From Pseudomonas lactis (GTDB lineage Bacteria; Pseudomonadota; Gammaproteobacteria; Pseudomonadales; Pseudomonadaceae): a stretch of DNA of 64,000 nt. The first letter of the stretch is position 1; the number at the start of each line of letters is the position of its first letter. The stretch lies in contig NZ_JYLO01000002.1 in the NCBI RefSeq assembly GCF_001439845.1, forward strand, positions 372,001 through 436,000, given 5' to 3'. The notes under the pieces are model-generated. The model was not told the DNA's origin. It did no database searches and was given only the letters and a program-made list of their open reading frames with translations. Made by a program: the position numbers and the translations under genes. Shown one piece after another: positions 7,967 through 17,419 of this stretch.

Positions 7967-8703
7967 CATCCAGCGGCTACAACCTTTACAAAAAGTCGGC
8001 ACGTGACAGCCAGGGCGAATTGATCGAGCGCTATGCGCCGTTGGTCAAGCGCATTGCCTATCACCTGTTGGCGCGCCTGCCCGCGAGTGTGCAGGTCGAA
8101 GACTTGATCCAGGCCGGCATGATCGGCTTGCTTGAAGTGTCGACCAAATACGACGCCAGCAAGGGTGCCAGTTTCGAAACGTATGCGGGTATCCGTATCC
8201 GTGGCGCGATGCTCGATGAAGTCCGTAAAGGCGATTGGGCGCCGCGTTCGGTACACCGCAATACGCGCATGGTCAGTGATGCAATTCGTGCAATTGAAGC
8301 AAAAACCGGTCGTGACGCTAAAGATCATGAAGTTGCGGCCGAACTCCAATTGAGTCTCGACGATTACTACGGGATTTTGAACGATACCTTGGGCAGCCGC
8401 CTGTTCAGTTTCGACGACCTTTTACAGGACGGCGAACACGAAGGGCTGCACGAGGACGGCGCGAGCGCGCATACGGAGCCGTCGCGCGACCTGGAAGACG
8501 AACGTTTCCAGGGCGCGTTGGCCGATGCAATCGCCAATCTGCCGGAGCGTGAGCGGCTGGTGCTGGCGCTGTACTACGACGAAGAGCTGAATCTCAAGGA
8601 AATCGGTGAGGTCCTGGGGGTCAGCGAATCGCGTGTCAGCCAGTTGCATAGCCAGTGCGCAGCCCGCTTGCGGGGGCGATTGGCCGAGTGGCGCGCGCGC
8701 TGA
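7963..8703 (+). CDS. fliA: Flagellar sigma factor FliA (sigma-28)
   Basis: Sigma-28 for late flagellar and chemotaxis genes. The frame is open further upstream, but the ATG at 7963, overlapping the fleN stop by 4 nt, gives MTSSGYNLYKKSARD and 246 residues, as in other pseudomonads. Region 2 (LIERYAPLVKRIAYHLLARL, EDLIQAGMIGLLEVS), region 3 and region 4 helix-turn-helix (LNLKEIGEVLGVSESRVSQL) are all visible. A matching promoter of the type it reads is seen upstream of cheV at 21837. Confidence 0.96.
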   Translation: MTSSGYNLYKKSARDSQGELIERYAPLVKRIAYHLLARLPASVQVEDLIQAGMIGLLEVSTKYDASKGASFETYAGIRIRGAMLDEVRKGDWAPRSVHRNTRMVSDAIRAIEAKTGRDAKDHEVAAELQLSLDDYYGILNDTLGSRLFSFDDLLQDGEHEGLHEDGASAHTEPSRDLEDERFQGALADAIANLPERERLVLALYYDEELNLKEIGEVLGVSESRVSQLHSQCAARLRGRLAEWRAR

Positions 8704-8858
8704 CAGGCAGTGTGGGGACACTGCAGACGCTACCGTGAAACCGCAGGGTTTTGCGGGTGAGTACCGTGGTGCCCTGGGCAGTCCTTTTTGTGTAACGCCT
8801 GTTGATTGAAATGGCGCGTCCAGGTGCTGGGCGCGTTTAAGACTGCTTGGAGGTCGAA

Positions 8859-9245
8859 TTGGACAAGAACATGAAAATCCTCATCGTTGATGACTTCTCA
8901 ACGATGCGGCGGATCATTAAAAACCTGTTGCGTGACCTTGGGTTCACCAACACGGTCGAGGCGGATGACGGCCTGACGGCCATTCCGATCCTCAACAGCG
9001 GGAGCATCGACTTTCTGGTAACCGACTGGAACATGCCGGGCATGACCGGTATCGACCTGCTGCGCCATGTGCGCGCCGATGAAAAACTGCGCAGCCTGCC
9101 TGTGCTGATGGTGACCGCCGAAGCCAAGCGCGAACAGATCATCGAAGCCGCCCAAGCCGGGGTCAACGGTTACGTGGTCAAGCCATTCACGGCACTGGCC
9201 TTGAAAGAGAAGATCGAGAAAATCTTCGAACGCATCCACGGCTAA
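8859..9245 (+). CDS. cheY: Chemotaxis response regulator CheY
   Basis: Single receiver domain that binds the flagellar switch when phosphorylated by CheA. The acidic pair DD in ILIVDDFS, the phospho-Asp in [13 protein letters not shown], Thr in VTAEAK and Lys in VKPFT are all present. The TTG at 8859 has the only well-spaced ribosome site (GGAGG at 8849-8853) and gives 128 residues. The ATG at 8871 (124 residues) is the usual annotated start and remains possible. Upstream 8704-8858 holds no recognised promoter; cotranscription from fliA is likely. Confidence 0.95.
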   Translation: MDKNMKILIVDDFSTMRRIIKNLLRDLGFTNTVEADDGLTAIPILNSGSIDFLVTDWNMPGMTGIDLLRHVRADEKLRSLPVLMVTAEAKREQIIEAAQAGVNGYVVKPFTALALKEKIEKIFERIHG

Positions 9246-9263
9246 TGCCATCGCGGGGGAGCT

Positions 9264-10052
9264 ATGGAGCATAACGAAACGTCACAGGGCGACTTTGAGT
9301 CGACCCTGAAAAAACATGCTCACCAGTTGGTCGACAGCCTGGAAAAAGGCCAGTTCGCCGATGCGGTGCAGTTGATCCATGAGCTTAACCAGACCCGTGA
9401 CCGCGGCCTGTACCAGGAAGTGGGCAAGCTCACACGCGAGCTGCACAGCGCAATCGTCAATTTCCAGATTGACCCGCGCATGCCCCAGGCCGAAGAAATT
9501 TCCCAGATCACCGATGCCACTGAGCGCCTGTCCTATGTGGTCAGGCTGACTGAGGCGGCGGCCAACCGCACCATGGACCTGGTGGAAAACGCCACGCCCC
9601 TGGTCAATGGCATGGCCACCGAAGCCCAGGCCTTGAGCCAGGACTGGGGCCGCTTCATGCGCCGCGAAGTCGGTGCTGAAGAGTTTCGTGAATTGGCGCG
9701 TCGCGTCGACGGGTTCTTGTCGCGCAGCGAACAGGAAAACCGCACGGTGGCCAGCAACCTCAACGACATCCTGCTGGCCCAGGATTACCAGGACCTTACC
9801 GGCCAGGTGATCAAGCGCGTGACCCAGTTGGTCACCGAAGTGGAAAGCAACTTGCTCAAATTGGTGCTGATGGCCGGCCAGGTCGATCGTTTTGCCGGCA
9901 TCGAACATGACCGCGAAGCGATCCTCTCGGAAAAAGATCCACAAAAACATCTCGCCAAGGGTGAAGGTCCGCAGATTCATGCCGATAAACGTGAAGACGT
10001 TGTGTCAGGTCAGGATGACGTAGATGACCTGTTATCCAGTTTAGGCTTCTAA
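9264..10052 (+). CDS. cheZ: CheY-P phosphatase CheZ
   Basis: Dephosphorylates CheY-P. It has 262 residues, largely long helices. The catalytic segment LLAQDYQDLTGQVIKRVTQL carries the conserved Gln, and the extreme C-terminus DDVDDLLSSLGF is the CheY-binding helix joined by a charged flexible linker. The start follows GGGGGAG, 18 nt after cheY, and cheA starts 11 nt later, so it sits mid-operon. Confidence 0.95.
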   Translation: MEHNETSQGDFESTLKKHAHQLVDSLEKGQFADAVQLIHELNQTRDRGLYQEVGKLTRELHSAIVNFQIDPRMPQAEEISQITDATERLSYVVRLTEAAANRTMDLVENATPLVNGMATEAQALSQDWGRFMRREVGAEEFRELARRVDGFLSRSEQENRTVASNLNDILLAQDYQDLTGQVIKRVTQLVTEVESNLLKLVLMAGQVDRFAGIEHDREAILSEKDPQKHLAKGEGPQIHADKREDVVSGQDDVDDLLSSLGF

Positions 10053-10063
10053 GGAGCACCCAC

Positions 10064-12268
10064 ATGAGCTTCGGCGCCGATGAAGAAATCCTTCAGGATT
10101 TCCTTGTAGAGGCCGGCGAAATTCTAGAGCAACTGTCCGAACAACTGGTCGAGCTGGAAAGCCGACCGGATGATGCGAACCTGCTCAATGCAATTTTTCG
10201 CGGTTTTCACACTGTAAAAGGGGGCGCCGGCTTCCTCCAGCTCCATGAGCTGGTGGAGTGCTGTCACATCGCCGAGAACGTGTTCGACATCCTGCGCAAG
10301 GGTGAGCGTCACGTCGACTCGGAACTGATGGACGTGATTCTCGAAGCACTGGATGCGGTCAACGGCATGTTCAGCCAGGTGCGTGAACGTGCGCCTATCA
10401 CCGCCGCCACACCGGAACTGCTGGCCGCCCTGGCGCGCCTGGCCGAACCTGCCGACACCGCGGCTGCGCCGGTGGTCGAGGCCGCGCCGGAGCCGGTGGC
10501 GCAAGCCGAGCCGGACGTGACCGACAGCGAGTTCGAACAACTACTCAACTCCCTCAGCGCGGTCAAGGCCGAAGCTGAATCGCCGGTGCAGCCTGCCGCG
10601 ACGCCGAGCAGTGAAGACATTACCGACGCTGAGTTCGAGTCGTTGCTCGACCAGTTGCACGGCAAAGGCCAGTTCGCAGCAGATGCCGTGGCACCGCCTG
10701 CGGCAGCGCCAGAAGCACCCGCTGCCAACGCCAGCACCGACATTACCGACGACGAATTCGAGGCACTGCTCGACCAACTGCATGGCAAAGGCACCTTTGT
10801 GGCCGAAGCCCTGCCCGAGGTTGCAGCGACTGCCGCCGCCGCTGCGCCAGCGGCCAGTACCGCACCGGCCGGTGACGGGTTGATCTCCGACCACGAATTC
10901 GAAGCCCTGCTCGACGAGTTGCACGGCAAAGGCAAGTTCAGCGAAGTGGCCCCGGCCGCTGCCGCCCCGGTTGCAGCGCCAGCCGCTGCTACTGCGGCAC
11001 CGGTTGCTGCCAAACCTGCGCCGGCTGCCAAGCCAGCACCCGCCGGCGCCCCTGCGCGTGCAGCGGCGCCGGCTGTTGCGGAAAAGCCCGCCAGCGAAGC
11101 CGAAACCACCGTGCGTGTGGATACCGCGCGCCTGGACGACATCATGAACATGGTGGGCGAACTGGTGCTGGTGCGTAACCGTCTGGTGCGCCTGGGCCTG
11201 AACAGCGGCGACGAAGCCATGCAGAAGGCCGTGTCGAACCTTGACGTTGTCACCGCCGACCTGCAAACCGCGGTGATGAAAACGCGGATGCAGCCGATCA
11301 AGAAAGTCTTCGGCCGTTTCCCACGCCTGGTTCGCGACCTGGCGCGCCAGCTCAAGAAAGAAATCAACCTGGAACTGGTGGGCGAAGAAACCGACCTCGA
11401 CAAAAACCTTGTCGAGGCCCTGGCCGACCCGCTGGTCCACTTGGTGCGCAACGCGGTCGACCACGGCGTAGAAACCCCGGAAGAACGCGAAGCCGCCGGC
11501 AAGTCCCGCAATGGCAAAGTGATTTTGGCGGCGGAGCAAGAGGGCGACCACATCCTGCTGTCGATCACCGATGACGGCAAAGGCATGGACCCGACCATCT
11601 TGCGCAATATCGCGGTCAAGCGCGGTGTGATGGACAAGGACGCCGCCGACCGCCTGACCGACACCGAGTGCTACAACCTGATCTTCGCCCCGGGGTTTTC
11701 GACCAAGACCGAGATCTCCGACGTGTCCGGGCGTGGCGTGGGCATGGACGTGGTGAAGACCAAGATTAGCCAGCTCAACGGCTCGATCAATATCTACTCG
11801 ACCAAGGGCCAGGGCTCCAAGATCGTCATCAAGGTGCCGTTGACTCTCGCGATCATGCCGACCCTGATGGTGATGCTGGGCAACCAGGCGTTCGCCTTCC
11901 CGCTGGTCAACGTCAACGAGATCTTCCACCTCGACCTGTCGCGCACCAACGTGGTGGACGGCCAGGAAGTGGTGATCGTGCGCGACAAAGCGTTGCCGCT
12001 GTTCTACCTCAAGCGTTGGCTGGTGGCCTCGGCTGCCCATGAAGAACAGCGCGAAGGCCATGTGGTAATTCTGTCCGTGGGCACCCAGCGCATCGGCTTT
12101 GTGGTCGACCAACTGGTGGGCCAGGAAGAAGTGGTGATCAAGCCTTTGGGCAAGATGCTGCAGGGCACCCCAGGCATGTCGGGCGCAACCATTACCGGTG
12201 ACGGTCGCATCGCACTGATTCTCGATGTTCCGAGCATGCTCAAGCGTTACGCCGCACGGCGTATTTGA
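10064..12268 (+). CDS. cheA: Chemotaxis histidine kinase CheA
   Basis: Kinase of the chemosensory array, passing phosphate to CheY and CheB. It has 734 residues. The HPt domain has the phospho-histidine at residue 49 (GFHTVKGGAGFL). A long Ala/Pro linker (about 125-345) contains four acidic repeats of the type ITDxEFExLLDQLHGKGxF at about 149, 184, 225 and 274. Then come the dimerisation domain (RLDDIMNMVGELVLVRNRL), the ATPase (VRNAVDHGVETPEER, DDGKGMD, GRGVGMDVV) and the C-terminal CheW-like domain. No typical P2 domain is obvious. The start follows AAGGAG. Confidence 0.96.
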   Translation: MSFGADEEILQDFLVEAGEILEQLSEQLVELESRPDDANLLNAIFRGFHTVKGGAGFLQLHELVECCHIAENVFDILRKGERHVDSELMDVILEALDAVNGMFSQVRERAPITAATPELLAALARLAEPADTAAAPVVEAAPEPVAQAEPDVTDSEFEQLLNSLSAVKAEAESPVQPAATPSSEDITDAEFESLLDQLHGKGQFAADAVAPPAAAPEAPAANASTDITDDEFEALLDQLHGKGTFVAEALPEVAATAAAAAPAASTAPAGDGLISDHEFEALLDELHGKGKFSEVAPAAAAPVAAPAAATAAPVAAKPAPAAKPAPAGAPARAAAPAVAEKPASEAETTVRVDTARLDDIMNMVGELVLVRNRLVRLGLNSGDEAMQKAVSNLDVVTADLQTAVMKTRMQPIKKVFGRFPRLVRDLARQLKKEINLELVGEETDLDKNLVEALADPLVHLVRNAVDHGVETPEEREAAGKSRNGKVILAAEQEGDHILLSITDDGKGMDPTILRNIAVKRGVMDKDAADRLTDTECYNLIFAPGFSTKTEISDVSGRGVGMDVVKTKISQLNGSINIYSTKGQGSKIVIKVPLTLAIMPTLMVMLGNQAFAFPLVNVNEIFHLDLSRTNVVDGQEVVIVRDKALPLFYLKRWLVASAAHEEQREGHVVILSVGTQRIGFVVDQLVGQEEVVIKPLGKMLQGTPGMSGATITGDGRIALILDVPSMLKRYAARRI

Positions 12269-12316
12269 TTCTGGTGGGGCAGGGCGGTCATGCCCGCCCC
12301 GCCTAACGGAGTGTTT

Positions 12317-13447
12317 ATGGCAGTCAAGGTCCTGGTGGTGGACGATTCGGGTTTCTTCCGCCGCCGCGTCTCGGAAATTCTTTCCGCTGATCCAACGATC
12401 CAGGTGGTCGGCACGGCCACTAACGGCAAAGAGGCGATCGATCAAGCCATTGCCTTGAAGCCGGACGTGATCACCATGGACTACGAGATGCCGATGATGG
12501 ATGGCATCACGGCCGTGCGCCACATCATGCAACGCTGCCCCACACCGGTATTGATGTTTTCCTCGCTGACTCACGAAGGCGCGCGGGTGACCCTCGACGC
12601 CTTGGACGCCGGCGCGGTGGATTTTTTGCCGAAGAATTTCGAAGACATCTCGCGCAACCCCGACAAGGTCAAGCAGATGCTGTGCGAGAAGGTGCACAGC
12701 ATTTCCCGCAGTAACCGTCGCAGCCTGTTCAGCACACCCGCGCCAGCCCCTACGCCTGCGCCCGCCGCAGCGGCGCCCAGCTCATCGTTTGCGCGCCCGG
12801 CGCCTGCGCCCGTGGCCCGACCTGCGGTCGCGCCGGTACGTGCCGCCGCAGCGCCGAGTGCGCATTCGCCGGCACCCAAGCGCAAGGCTTACAAGCTGGT
12901 CGCCATCGGCACCTCCACCGGTGGCCCGGTGGCCTTGCAGCGGGTGCTGACCCAACTGCCGGCCAACTTTCCGGCGCCGATTGTGCTGGTACAACACATG
13001 CCGGCGGCGTTCACCAAGGCGTTCGCCGAGCGCCTGGACAAGCTGTGCCGCATCACCGTCAAGGAAGCCGAGGATGGAGACATCCTGCGCCCTGGCCTGG
13101 CACTGCTTGCGCCGGGCGGCAAGCAGATGATGGTGGACGGGCGTGGCGCGATCAAAATCCTGCCGGGCGATGAGCGCTTGAACTACAAGCCGTGCGTGGA
13201 CATCACCTTCGGTTCGGCAGCCAAGTCCTACGGCGACAAAGTTCTGGCGGTGGTGCTCACCGGCATGGGCGCCGATGGCCGTGAAGGTGCGCGCCTGCTC
13301 AAGCAGGGCGGCAGCGCCATCTGGGCCCAGGATGAGGCCAGTTGCGTGATCTATGGCATGCCCATGGCCATCGTCAAGGCTGACCTGGCCGATGCGGTCT
13401 ACAGTCTGGACGACATCGGCAAGCACCTGGTGGAGGCCTGCCTCTGA
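12317..13447 (+). CDS. cheB: Chemoreceptor methylesterase CheB
   Basis: Removes methyl groups from chemoreceptors and is activated by CheA. The ATG at 12317 follows CGGAG and gives [17 protein letters not shown]; an upstream in-frame ATG at 12290 has no ribosome site. 376 residues: receiver domain with DYEMPMMDG, an Ala/Pro-rich linker (about 145-195), and an esterase domain with the catalytic Ser in [10 protein letters not shown], His in QHMPAAF and Asp in LTGMGADG. Its stop overlaps the motC ATG by 1 nt. Confidence 0.95.
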   Translation: MAVKVLVVDDSGFFRRRVSEILSADPTIQVVGTATNGKEAIDQAIALKPDVITMDYEMPMMDGITAVRHIMQRCPTPVLMFSSLTHEGARVTLDALDAGAVDFLPKNFEDISRNPDKVKQMLCEKVHSISRSNRRSLFSTPAPAPTPAPAAAAPSSSFARPAPAPVARPAVAPVRAAAAPSAHSPAPKRKAYKLVAIGTSTGGPVALQRVLTQLPANFPAPIVLVQHMPAAFTKAFAERLDKLCRITVKEAEDGDILRPGLALLAPGGKQMMVDGRGAIKILPGDERLNYKPCVDITFGSAAKSYGDKVLAVVLTGMGADGREGARLLKQGGSAIWAQDEASCVIYGMPMAIVKADLADAVYSLDDIGKHLVEACL

Positions 13448-14187
13448 TGGATGTCTTGAGCCTGATCGGCATCACCATGGCGTTTGTCGCCATCATTGGT
13501 GGCAACTACCTGGAAGGCGGCCACCTCGGCGCCTTGGCCAACGGCCCGGCAGCCCTGATCGTGATCGGTGGTACCGTGGGTGCGGCGTTGTTGCAGTCGC
13601 CCCTGAGCTCGTTCAAGCGTGCCATGCAGATTCTGGTGTGGATCATTTTTCCGCCACGGGTCGACCTGGCAGGCGGCATCGACCGCGTGGTCAATTGGAG
13701 CCTCACCGCCCGCAAGGAAGGCCTGCTGGGCCTGGAAGGCGTGGCGGATGCCGAGCCTGACAGCTACGCGCGCAAGGGCCTGCAACTGTTGGTCGATGGT
13801 GCCGAACCGGAAGCGATCCGCAGCATCCTCGAAGTGGATTTCTACACCCAGGAAAGCCGTGACATCAATGCGGCCAAAGTCTTTGAAAGCATGGGCGGCT
13901 ACGCGCCGACCATCGGCATTATCGGTGCGGTGATGGGCCTGATCCACGTGATGGGCAACCTGGCCGACCCCTCGCAACTGGGCAGCGGTATTGCCGTGGC
14001 ATTTGTCGCGACCATCTACGGCGTGGCCAGTGCCAACCTGGTGTTGCTGCCGGTGGCCAGCAAGCTCAAGTCGATTGCCATGCGCCAGTCGCGTTATCGC
14101 GAAATGCTGCTCGAAGGCATCCTGTCGATTGCCGAGGGCGAAAACCCGCGCTCCATCGAATTGAAGCTTCAGGGCTTCATGGATTGA
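13447..14187 (+). CDS. motC: Flagellar stator subunit MotC (MotA family)
   Basis: Proton-conducting stator subunit of the second motor system of pseudomonads. 246 residues with four hydrophobic segments (about 4-24, 32-50, 150-172, 182-202) and the MotA-type cytoplasmic loop. GYAPTIGIIGAVMGLIHVM is the conserved third segment. It is coupled to cheB by TGATG, and is parted from motD by a REP pair. Confidence 0.94.
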   Translation: MDVLSLIGITMAFVAIIGGNYLEGGHLGALANGPAALIVIGGTVGAALLQSPLSSFKRAMQILVWIIFPPRVDLAGGIDRVVNWSLTARKEGLLGLEGVADAEPDSYARKGLQLLVDGAEPEAIRSILEVDFYTQESRDINAAKVFESMGGYAPTIGIIGAVMGLIHVMGNLADPSQLGSGIAVAFVATIYGVASANLVLLPVASKLKSIAMRQSRYREMLLEGILSIAEGENPRSIELKLQGFMD

Positions 14188-14209
14188 TGCACATGAGCAC
14201 CCGTACCCC

Positions 14210-14310
14210 CGTAGGAGCGAGCTTGCTCGCGAAGAACCCGAGAGCGCCGCGTGCATTCAGGATGCCCGCGTTTTCGTTAACGATCTTCGCGAGCAAGCTC
14301 GCTCCTACAG
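14210..14310. repeat. REP pair (REPIN-like), family A
   Basis: Inverted GTAGGAGCGAGCTTGCTCGC copies with a 55-bp spacer. It fills nearly the whole motC-motD gap and ends 28 nt before the motD GTG, 16 nt before its ribosome site. Confidence 0.9.
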
Positions 14311-14338
14311 TGGGGTGGGTGTGTGGGGGGGAGTGTCT

Positions 14339-15226
14339 GTGAGCCGTCGCCGTCGCGAGCCTGAAGAACACGTCAATCATGAGCGCTGGCTGGTGTCCTA
14401 CGCGGACTTCATCACCTTGCTGTTCGCGTTTTTTGTGGTGATGTACTCGATCTCGTCGATCAACGAAGGCAAGTACAAGATCATTTCCCAGGCGCTGGTG
14501 GGTGTATTCAACGATTCCGAGCGGGCGCTCAAGCCGATCCCCATCGGCGAAGAGCGGCCCAAGACCGTGACCCCGGCCAAGCCTCTGGTCAATGACAGTG
14601 ATGAAACCGCCGCCGGCATCCAAGGCACCAGCGACCCGCTCAAAAGCATCGCCGACGATATCAGTGCTGCCTTTGGCGACTTGATCAGTTCCAACCAGAT
14701 GACCGTGCGCGGCAATGAGCTGTGGGTGGAGATCGAATTGAACTCCAGCCTGTTGTTCGCCAGTGCCGATGCGTTGCCCAGTGACCAGGCATTCACCATC
14801 ATCGACAAGGTCGCGGCAATCCTCAAACCGTTTGAAAACCCGATCCACGTGGAAGGCTTCACCGACAATTTCCCTATCAGCACTGCGCAGTATCCGACCA
14901 ACTGGGAACTGTCCTCGGCCCGTGCGTCGAGCATCGTGCGCATGTTGGCCATGCAGGGCGTGAACCCCCAGCGCCTGGCGTCGGTGGGCTATGGTGAATT
15001 CCAGCCGGTGGCCAATAACGCCACGGTCGAAGGCCGCGCCCGTAACCGCCGGGTGGTGCTGGTGGTCTCGCGCAACCTGGATGTGCGTCGCAGCCTGACC
15101 GGAACCGGCACCGCCAATGCCACCCCGGATGCGGCGTTGAAGCGTGCTGGCACACAAACTGCACCGCCCGTTGTCAAGCCGCCGGTCCGACCGAGTAACG
15201 TCAATTCTCCGTCGCCGGCTCAATAA
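14339..15226 (+). CDS. motD: Flagellar stator subunit MotD (MotB family)
   Basis: Peptidoglycan-anchored partner of MotC. The GTG at 14339 gives MSRRRREPEEHVNHERWLVS and lies 6 nt after GGGGAG; the ATG at 14315 overlaps sequence next to the REP and is less likely. 295 residues: short basic N-terminus, one membrane segment with the proton-carrying Asp (SYADFITLLFAFFVVMYSIS), a plug/linker, an OmpA-type domain (VEGFTDNFPISTAQYPTNWE, then RARNRRVVLVV) and a Pro/Thr tail. Confidence 0.95.
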   Translation: MSRRRREPEEHVNHERWLVSYADFITLLFAFFVVMYSISSINEGKYKIISQALVGVFNDSERALKPIPIGEERPKTVTPAKPLVNDSDETAAGIQGTSDPLKSIADDISAAFGDLISSNQMTVRGNELWVEIELNSSLLFASADALPSDQAFTIIDKVAAILKPFENPIHVEGFTDNFPISTAQYPTNWELSSARASSIVRMLAMQGVNPQRLASVGYGEFQPVANNATVEGRARNRRVVLVVSRNLDVRRSLTGTGTANATPDAALKRAGTQTAPPVVKPPVRPSNVNSPSPAQ

Positions 15227-15277
15227 CCGTATGCAATGTCTCGGTCGCGCCTGTGCCCGCCGGGAGGAACCAACCGA

Positions 15278-16066
15278 ATGAGAGTCTGGGCAGTTGCCAA
15301 TCAAAAGGGTGGAGTCGGCAAGACCACCACTTCCATCGCCTTGGCCGGTTTGCTGGCCGAAGCGGGCAAGCGTGTGTTCGTGGTCGACCTGGACCCCCAC
15401 GGTTCCATGACCAGCTATTTCGGCTACGACCCGGATGCGCTGGAACATAGTTGCTATGACCTGTTTTTGCACAAGGGCAGCGTGCCGGCGGATCTGCCTG
15501 GGCAACTGCTGTTGCCCACCAGCAACGAAAGCATTTCCCTGCTGCCGTCGAGCACCGCCCTGGCCACGCTGGAGCGCCAGTCGCCAGGCCAGAGCGGCCT
15601 GGGCCTGGTGATCGCCAAGACCCTGGCGCAGCTTTGGCAGGACTTCGATTACGCGATCATTGACAGCCCGCCGTTGCTCGGCGTGCTGATGGTCAACGCG
15701 TTGGCGGCCAGCCAGCAATTGGTGATCCCGGTGCAGACCGAGCACCTGGCGGTCAAGGGCCTGGAGCGTATGGTCAGCACCCTGGCGATGATCAACCGTT
15801 CGCGCAAGCAGGCGCTGCCGTTCAGCATCGTGCCGACCTTGTTCGACCGTCGCACTCAGGCGTCCCTCGGTACCTTGCGCGTGTTGCGCGATGCCTACCC
15901 GGACACCATCTGGAACGGCTACATCCCGGTGGACACGCGCCTGCGTGACGCCAGCCGTGCCGGGCTCACACCGTCGCAGTTCGACGGCAAGAGCCGTGGC
16001 GTGCTGGCCTACCGTGCGTTGCTCAAGCACCTGCTGTCGCAACAACTTGTGGCGCAGGTGGCGTGA
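15278..16066 (+). CDS. ParA-type ATPase of the chemotaxis cluster (ParC-like)
   Basis: ParA/MinD-family ATPase. In Vibrio the equivalent ParC places chemosensory arrays at the cell pole. The ATG at 15278 (MRVWAVANQKGGVGKTTTS) follows GGGAGG and is preferred to the ATG at 15236. 262 residues with deviant Walker A KGGVGKTTT, VVDLDPHGSM and IIDSPP (Walker B). It overlaps the next CheW-domain gene by 1 nt. Its place inside the chemotaxis operon, without a parB, argues for array positioning rather than chromosome partition. Confidence 0.9.
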   Translation: MRVWAVANQKGGVGKTTTSIALAGLLAEAGKRVFVVDLDPHGSMTSYFGYDPDALEHSCYDLFLHKGSVPADLPGQLLLPTSNESISLLPSSTALATLERQSPGQSGLGLVIAKTLAQLWQDFDYAIIDSPPLLGVLMVNALAASQQLVIPVQTEHLAVKGLERMVSTLAMINRSRKQALPFSIVPTLFDRRTQASLGTLRVLRDAYPDTIWNGYIPVDTRLRDASRAGLTPSQFDGKSRGVLAYRALLKHLLSQQLVAQVA

Positions 16067-16857
16067 TGAACCGTCCTGTCGAATTCAAGACCCGGCCGCA
16101 ACTCGCACTGGAATCCTACCTGGATGCCTTGCTGCAGGACGCGACGGCCGAGGAACTGCCAGAACCGATTCTGGTGCTTGAGCCTGCTGTTGAGCCCGAC
16201 AGCCCGCTGGATGAATTCCAGCAGGCAGTGATGGAAGAGCAGGCGCGGGATGCGAAGGGGGTGGAGGCGCCCGTCGTGGTGCCGAGCGCTCCGGCAGTGG
16301 TGGCGCCCCCGGTGGTCGAACCGCTGGTGGACGTGCACCTGCCGCCCAGCATCACGCCGCCACCGGTGACGGGCGACGGTCGCCCTTCGTGGGCTGCCGA
16401 GCCGTTCGAGTGCCTGCTGTTCGACGTCGCCGGGTTGACCCTGGCGGTGCCGTTGGTGTGCCTGGGCTCGATCTATTCCCTGGAAGGCCAGGAGCTGACG
16501 CCGTTGTTCGGGCAGCCAGAGTGGTTCCTCGGCATCCTGCCCAGCCAGGCCGGCAACCTCAAGGTGCTGGACACGGCGCGCTGGGTGATGCCCGACCGCT
16601 ACCGCGATGATTTTCGCCAGGGCCTGCAATACGTGATCTCGGTGCAGGGCTACGAGTGGGGGCTGGCAGTGCATCAAGTCAGCCGCTCGTTGCGCCTGGA
16701 CCCCAATGAAATCAAATGGCGCAGCCACCGTGGCCAGCGGCCGTGGTTGGCGGGCACTGTGATCGAACACATGTGCGCGTTGCTGGATGTCGCCGAACTG
16801 GCCGAGTTGATCGCCAGCGGTGCGGTGAAGGCGATGCCACAGAACAAACGCAGTTGA
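16066..16857 (+). CDS. CheW-domain protein (ParP-like)
   Basis: 263 residues: an acidic, Pro/Val-rich N-terminal stretch (about 1-105) followed by a CheW-type domain (ECLLFDVAGLTLAVPLVCLG to the end). In Vibrio, ParP links the ParC ATPase to CheA at the pole; the same gene order here supports that role. The ATG at 16066 overlaps the previous stop (TGATG); a GTG one codon earlier is possible. It may instead be an accessory coupling protein. Confidence 0.88.
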   Translation: MNRPVEFKTRPQLALESYLDALLQDATAEELPEPILVLEPAVEPDSPLDEFQQAVMEEQARDAKGVEAPVVVPSAPAVVAPPVVEPLVDVHLPPSITPPPVTGDGRPSWAAEPFECLLFDVAGLTLAVPLVCLGSIYSLEGQELTPLFGQPEWFLGILPSQAGNLKVLDTARWVMPDRYRDDFRQGLQYVISVQGYEWGLAVHQVSRSLRLDPNEIKWRSHRGQRPWLAGTVIEHMCALLDVAELAELIASGAVKAMPQNKRS

Positions 16858-16868
16858 TTGAACAATAA

Positions 16869-16890
16869 GGGCCGTGCGGTTGCGCGGCCC
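16869..16890. other. Hairpin between parP-like gene and cheW
   Basis: GGGCCG and CGGCCC arms flank a 10-nt loop, with no T-run. It may be an mRNA processing or stability hairpin; a terminator is unlikely because cheW follows in the same direction 47 nt later. Confidence 0.3.
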
Positions 16891-16936
16891 ACTTGCACAC
16901 ACGCCGTCGATAGCGGCATTTGAAGGGGTCAGATGA

Positions 16937-17419
16937 ATGAACAAGTCAGCGTCCGCACAAGGTTTGGATGATCCGATCCTGCAATGGGTGACCTTCAAGC
17001 TGGACAACGAAACCTACGGCATTAACGTGATGCGCGTGCAGGAAGTGCTGCGCTACACCGAGATCGCCCCGGTTCCAGGCGCGCCAAGCTACGTGCTGGG
17101 CATCATCAACCTGCGCGGCAACGTGGTGACGGTGATCGACACCCGCCAGCGTTTCGGCCTGGACACGGTTGAAGTCAGCGACAACACCCGTATCGTGATC
17201 ATCGAGGCCGACAAGCAAGTGGTCGGCATCCTGGTCGACAGCGTGGCCGAGGTGGTTTACCTGCGCCAATCGGAAGTGGAAACCGCACCGAACGTCGGTA
17301 ACGAAGAGTCGGCCAAGTTCATCCAGGGCGTGTGCAACAAGAACGGCGAACTGCTGATTCTGGTTGAGCTGGACAAGATGATGAGCGAAGAAGAGTGGTC
17401 GGAACTGGAGAGCATCTGA
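16937..17419 (+). CDS. cheW: Chemotaxis coupling protein CheW
   Basis: Couples chemoreceptors to CheA. 160 residues, one CheW domain: ILQWVTFKLDNETYGINVMR, VPGAPSYVLGIINLRGNVVTV and VGILVDSVAEVV are the hallmark strands. The ATG at 16937 follows AAGGGG. An acidic C-terminus (SEEEWSELESI) ends directly at the next gene's TTG. Confidence 0.95.
   Translation: MNKSASAQGLDDPILQWVTFKLDNETYGINVMRVQEVLRYTEIAPVPGAPSYVLGIINLRGNVVTVIDTRQRFGLDTVEVSDNTRIVIIEADKQVVGILVDSVAEVVYLRQSEVETAPNVGNEESAKFIQGVCNKNGELLILVELDKMMSEEEWSELESI

Noticed and set aside
16906..16916. GCCGTCGATAG upstream of cheW as a sigma-28 -10
   Set aside because: Three-base insertion relative to GCCGATAA and no matching -35; cheW is likely read from the operon.
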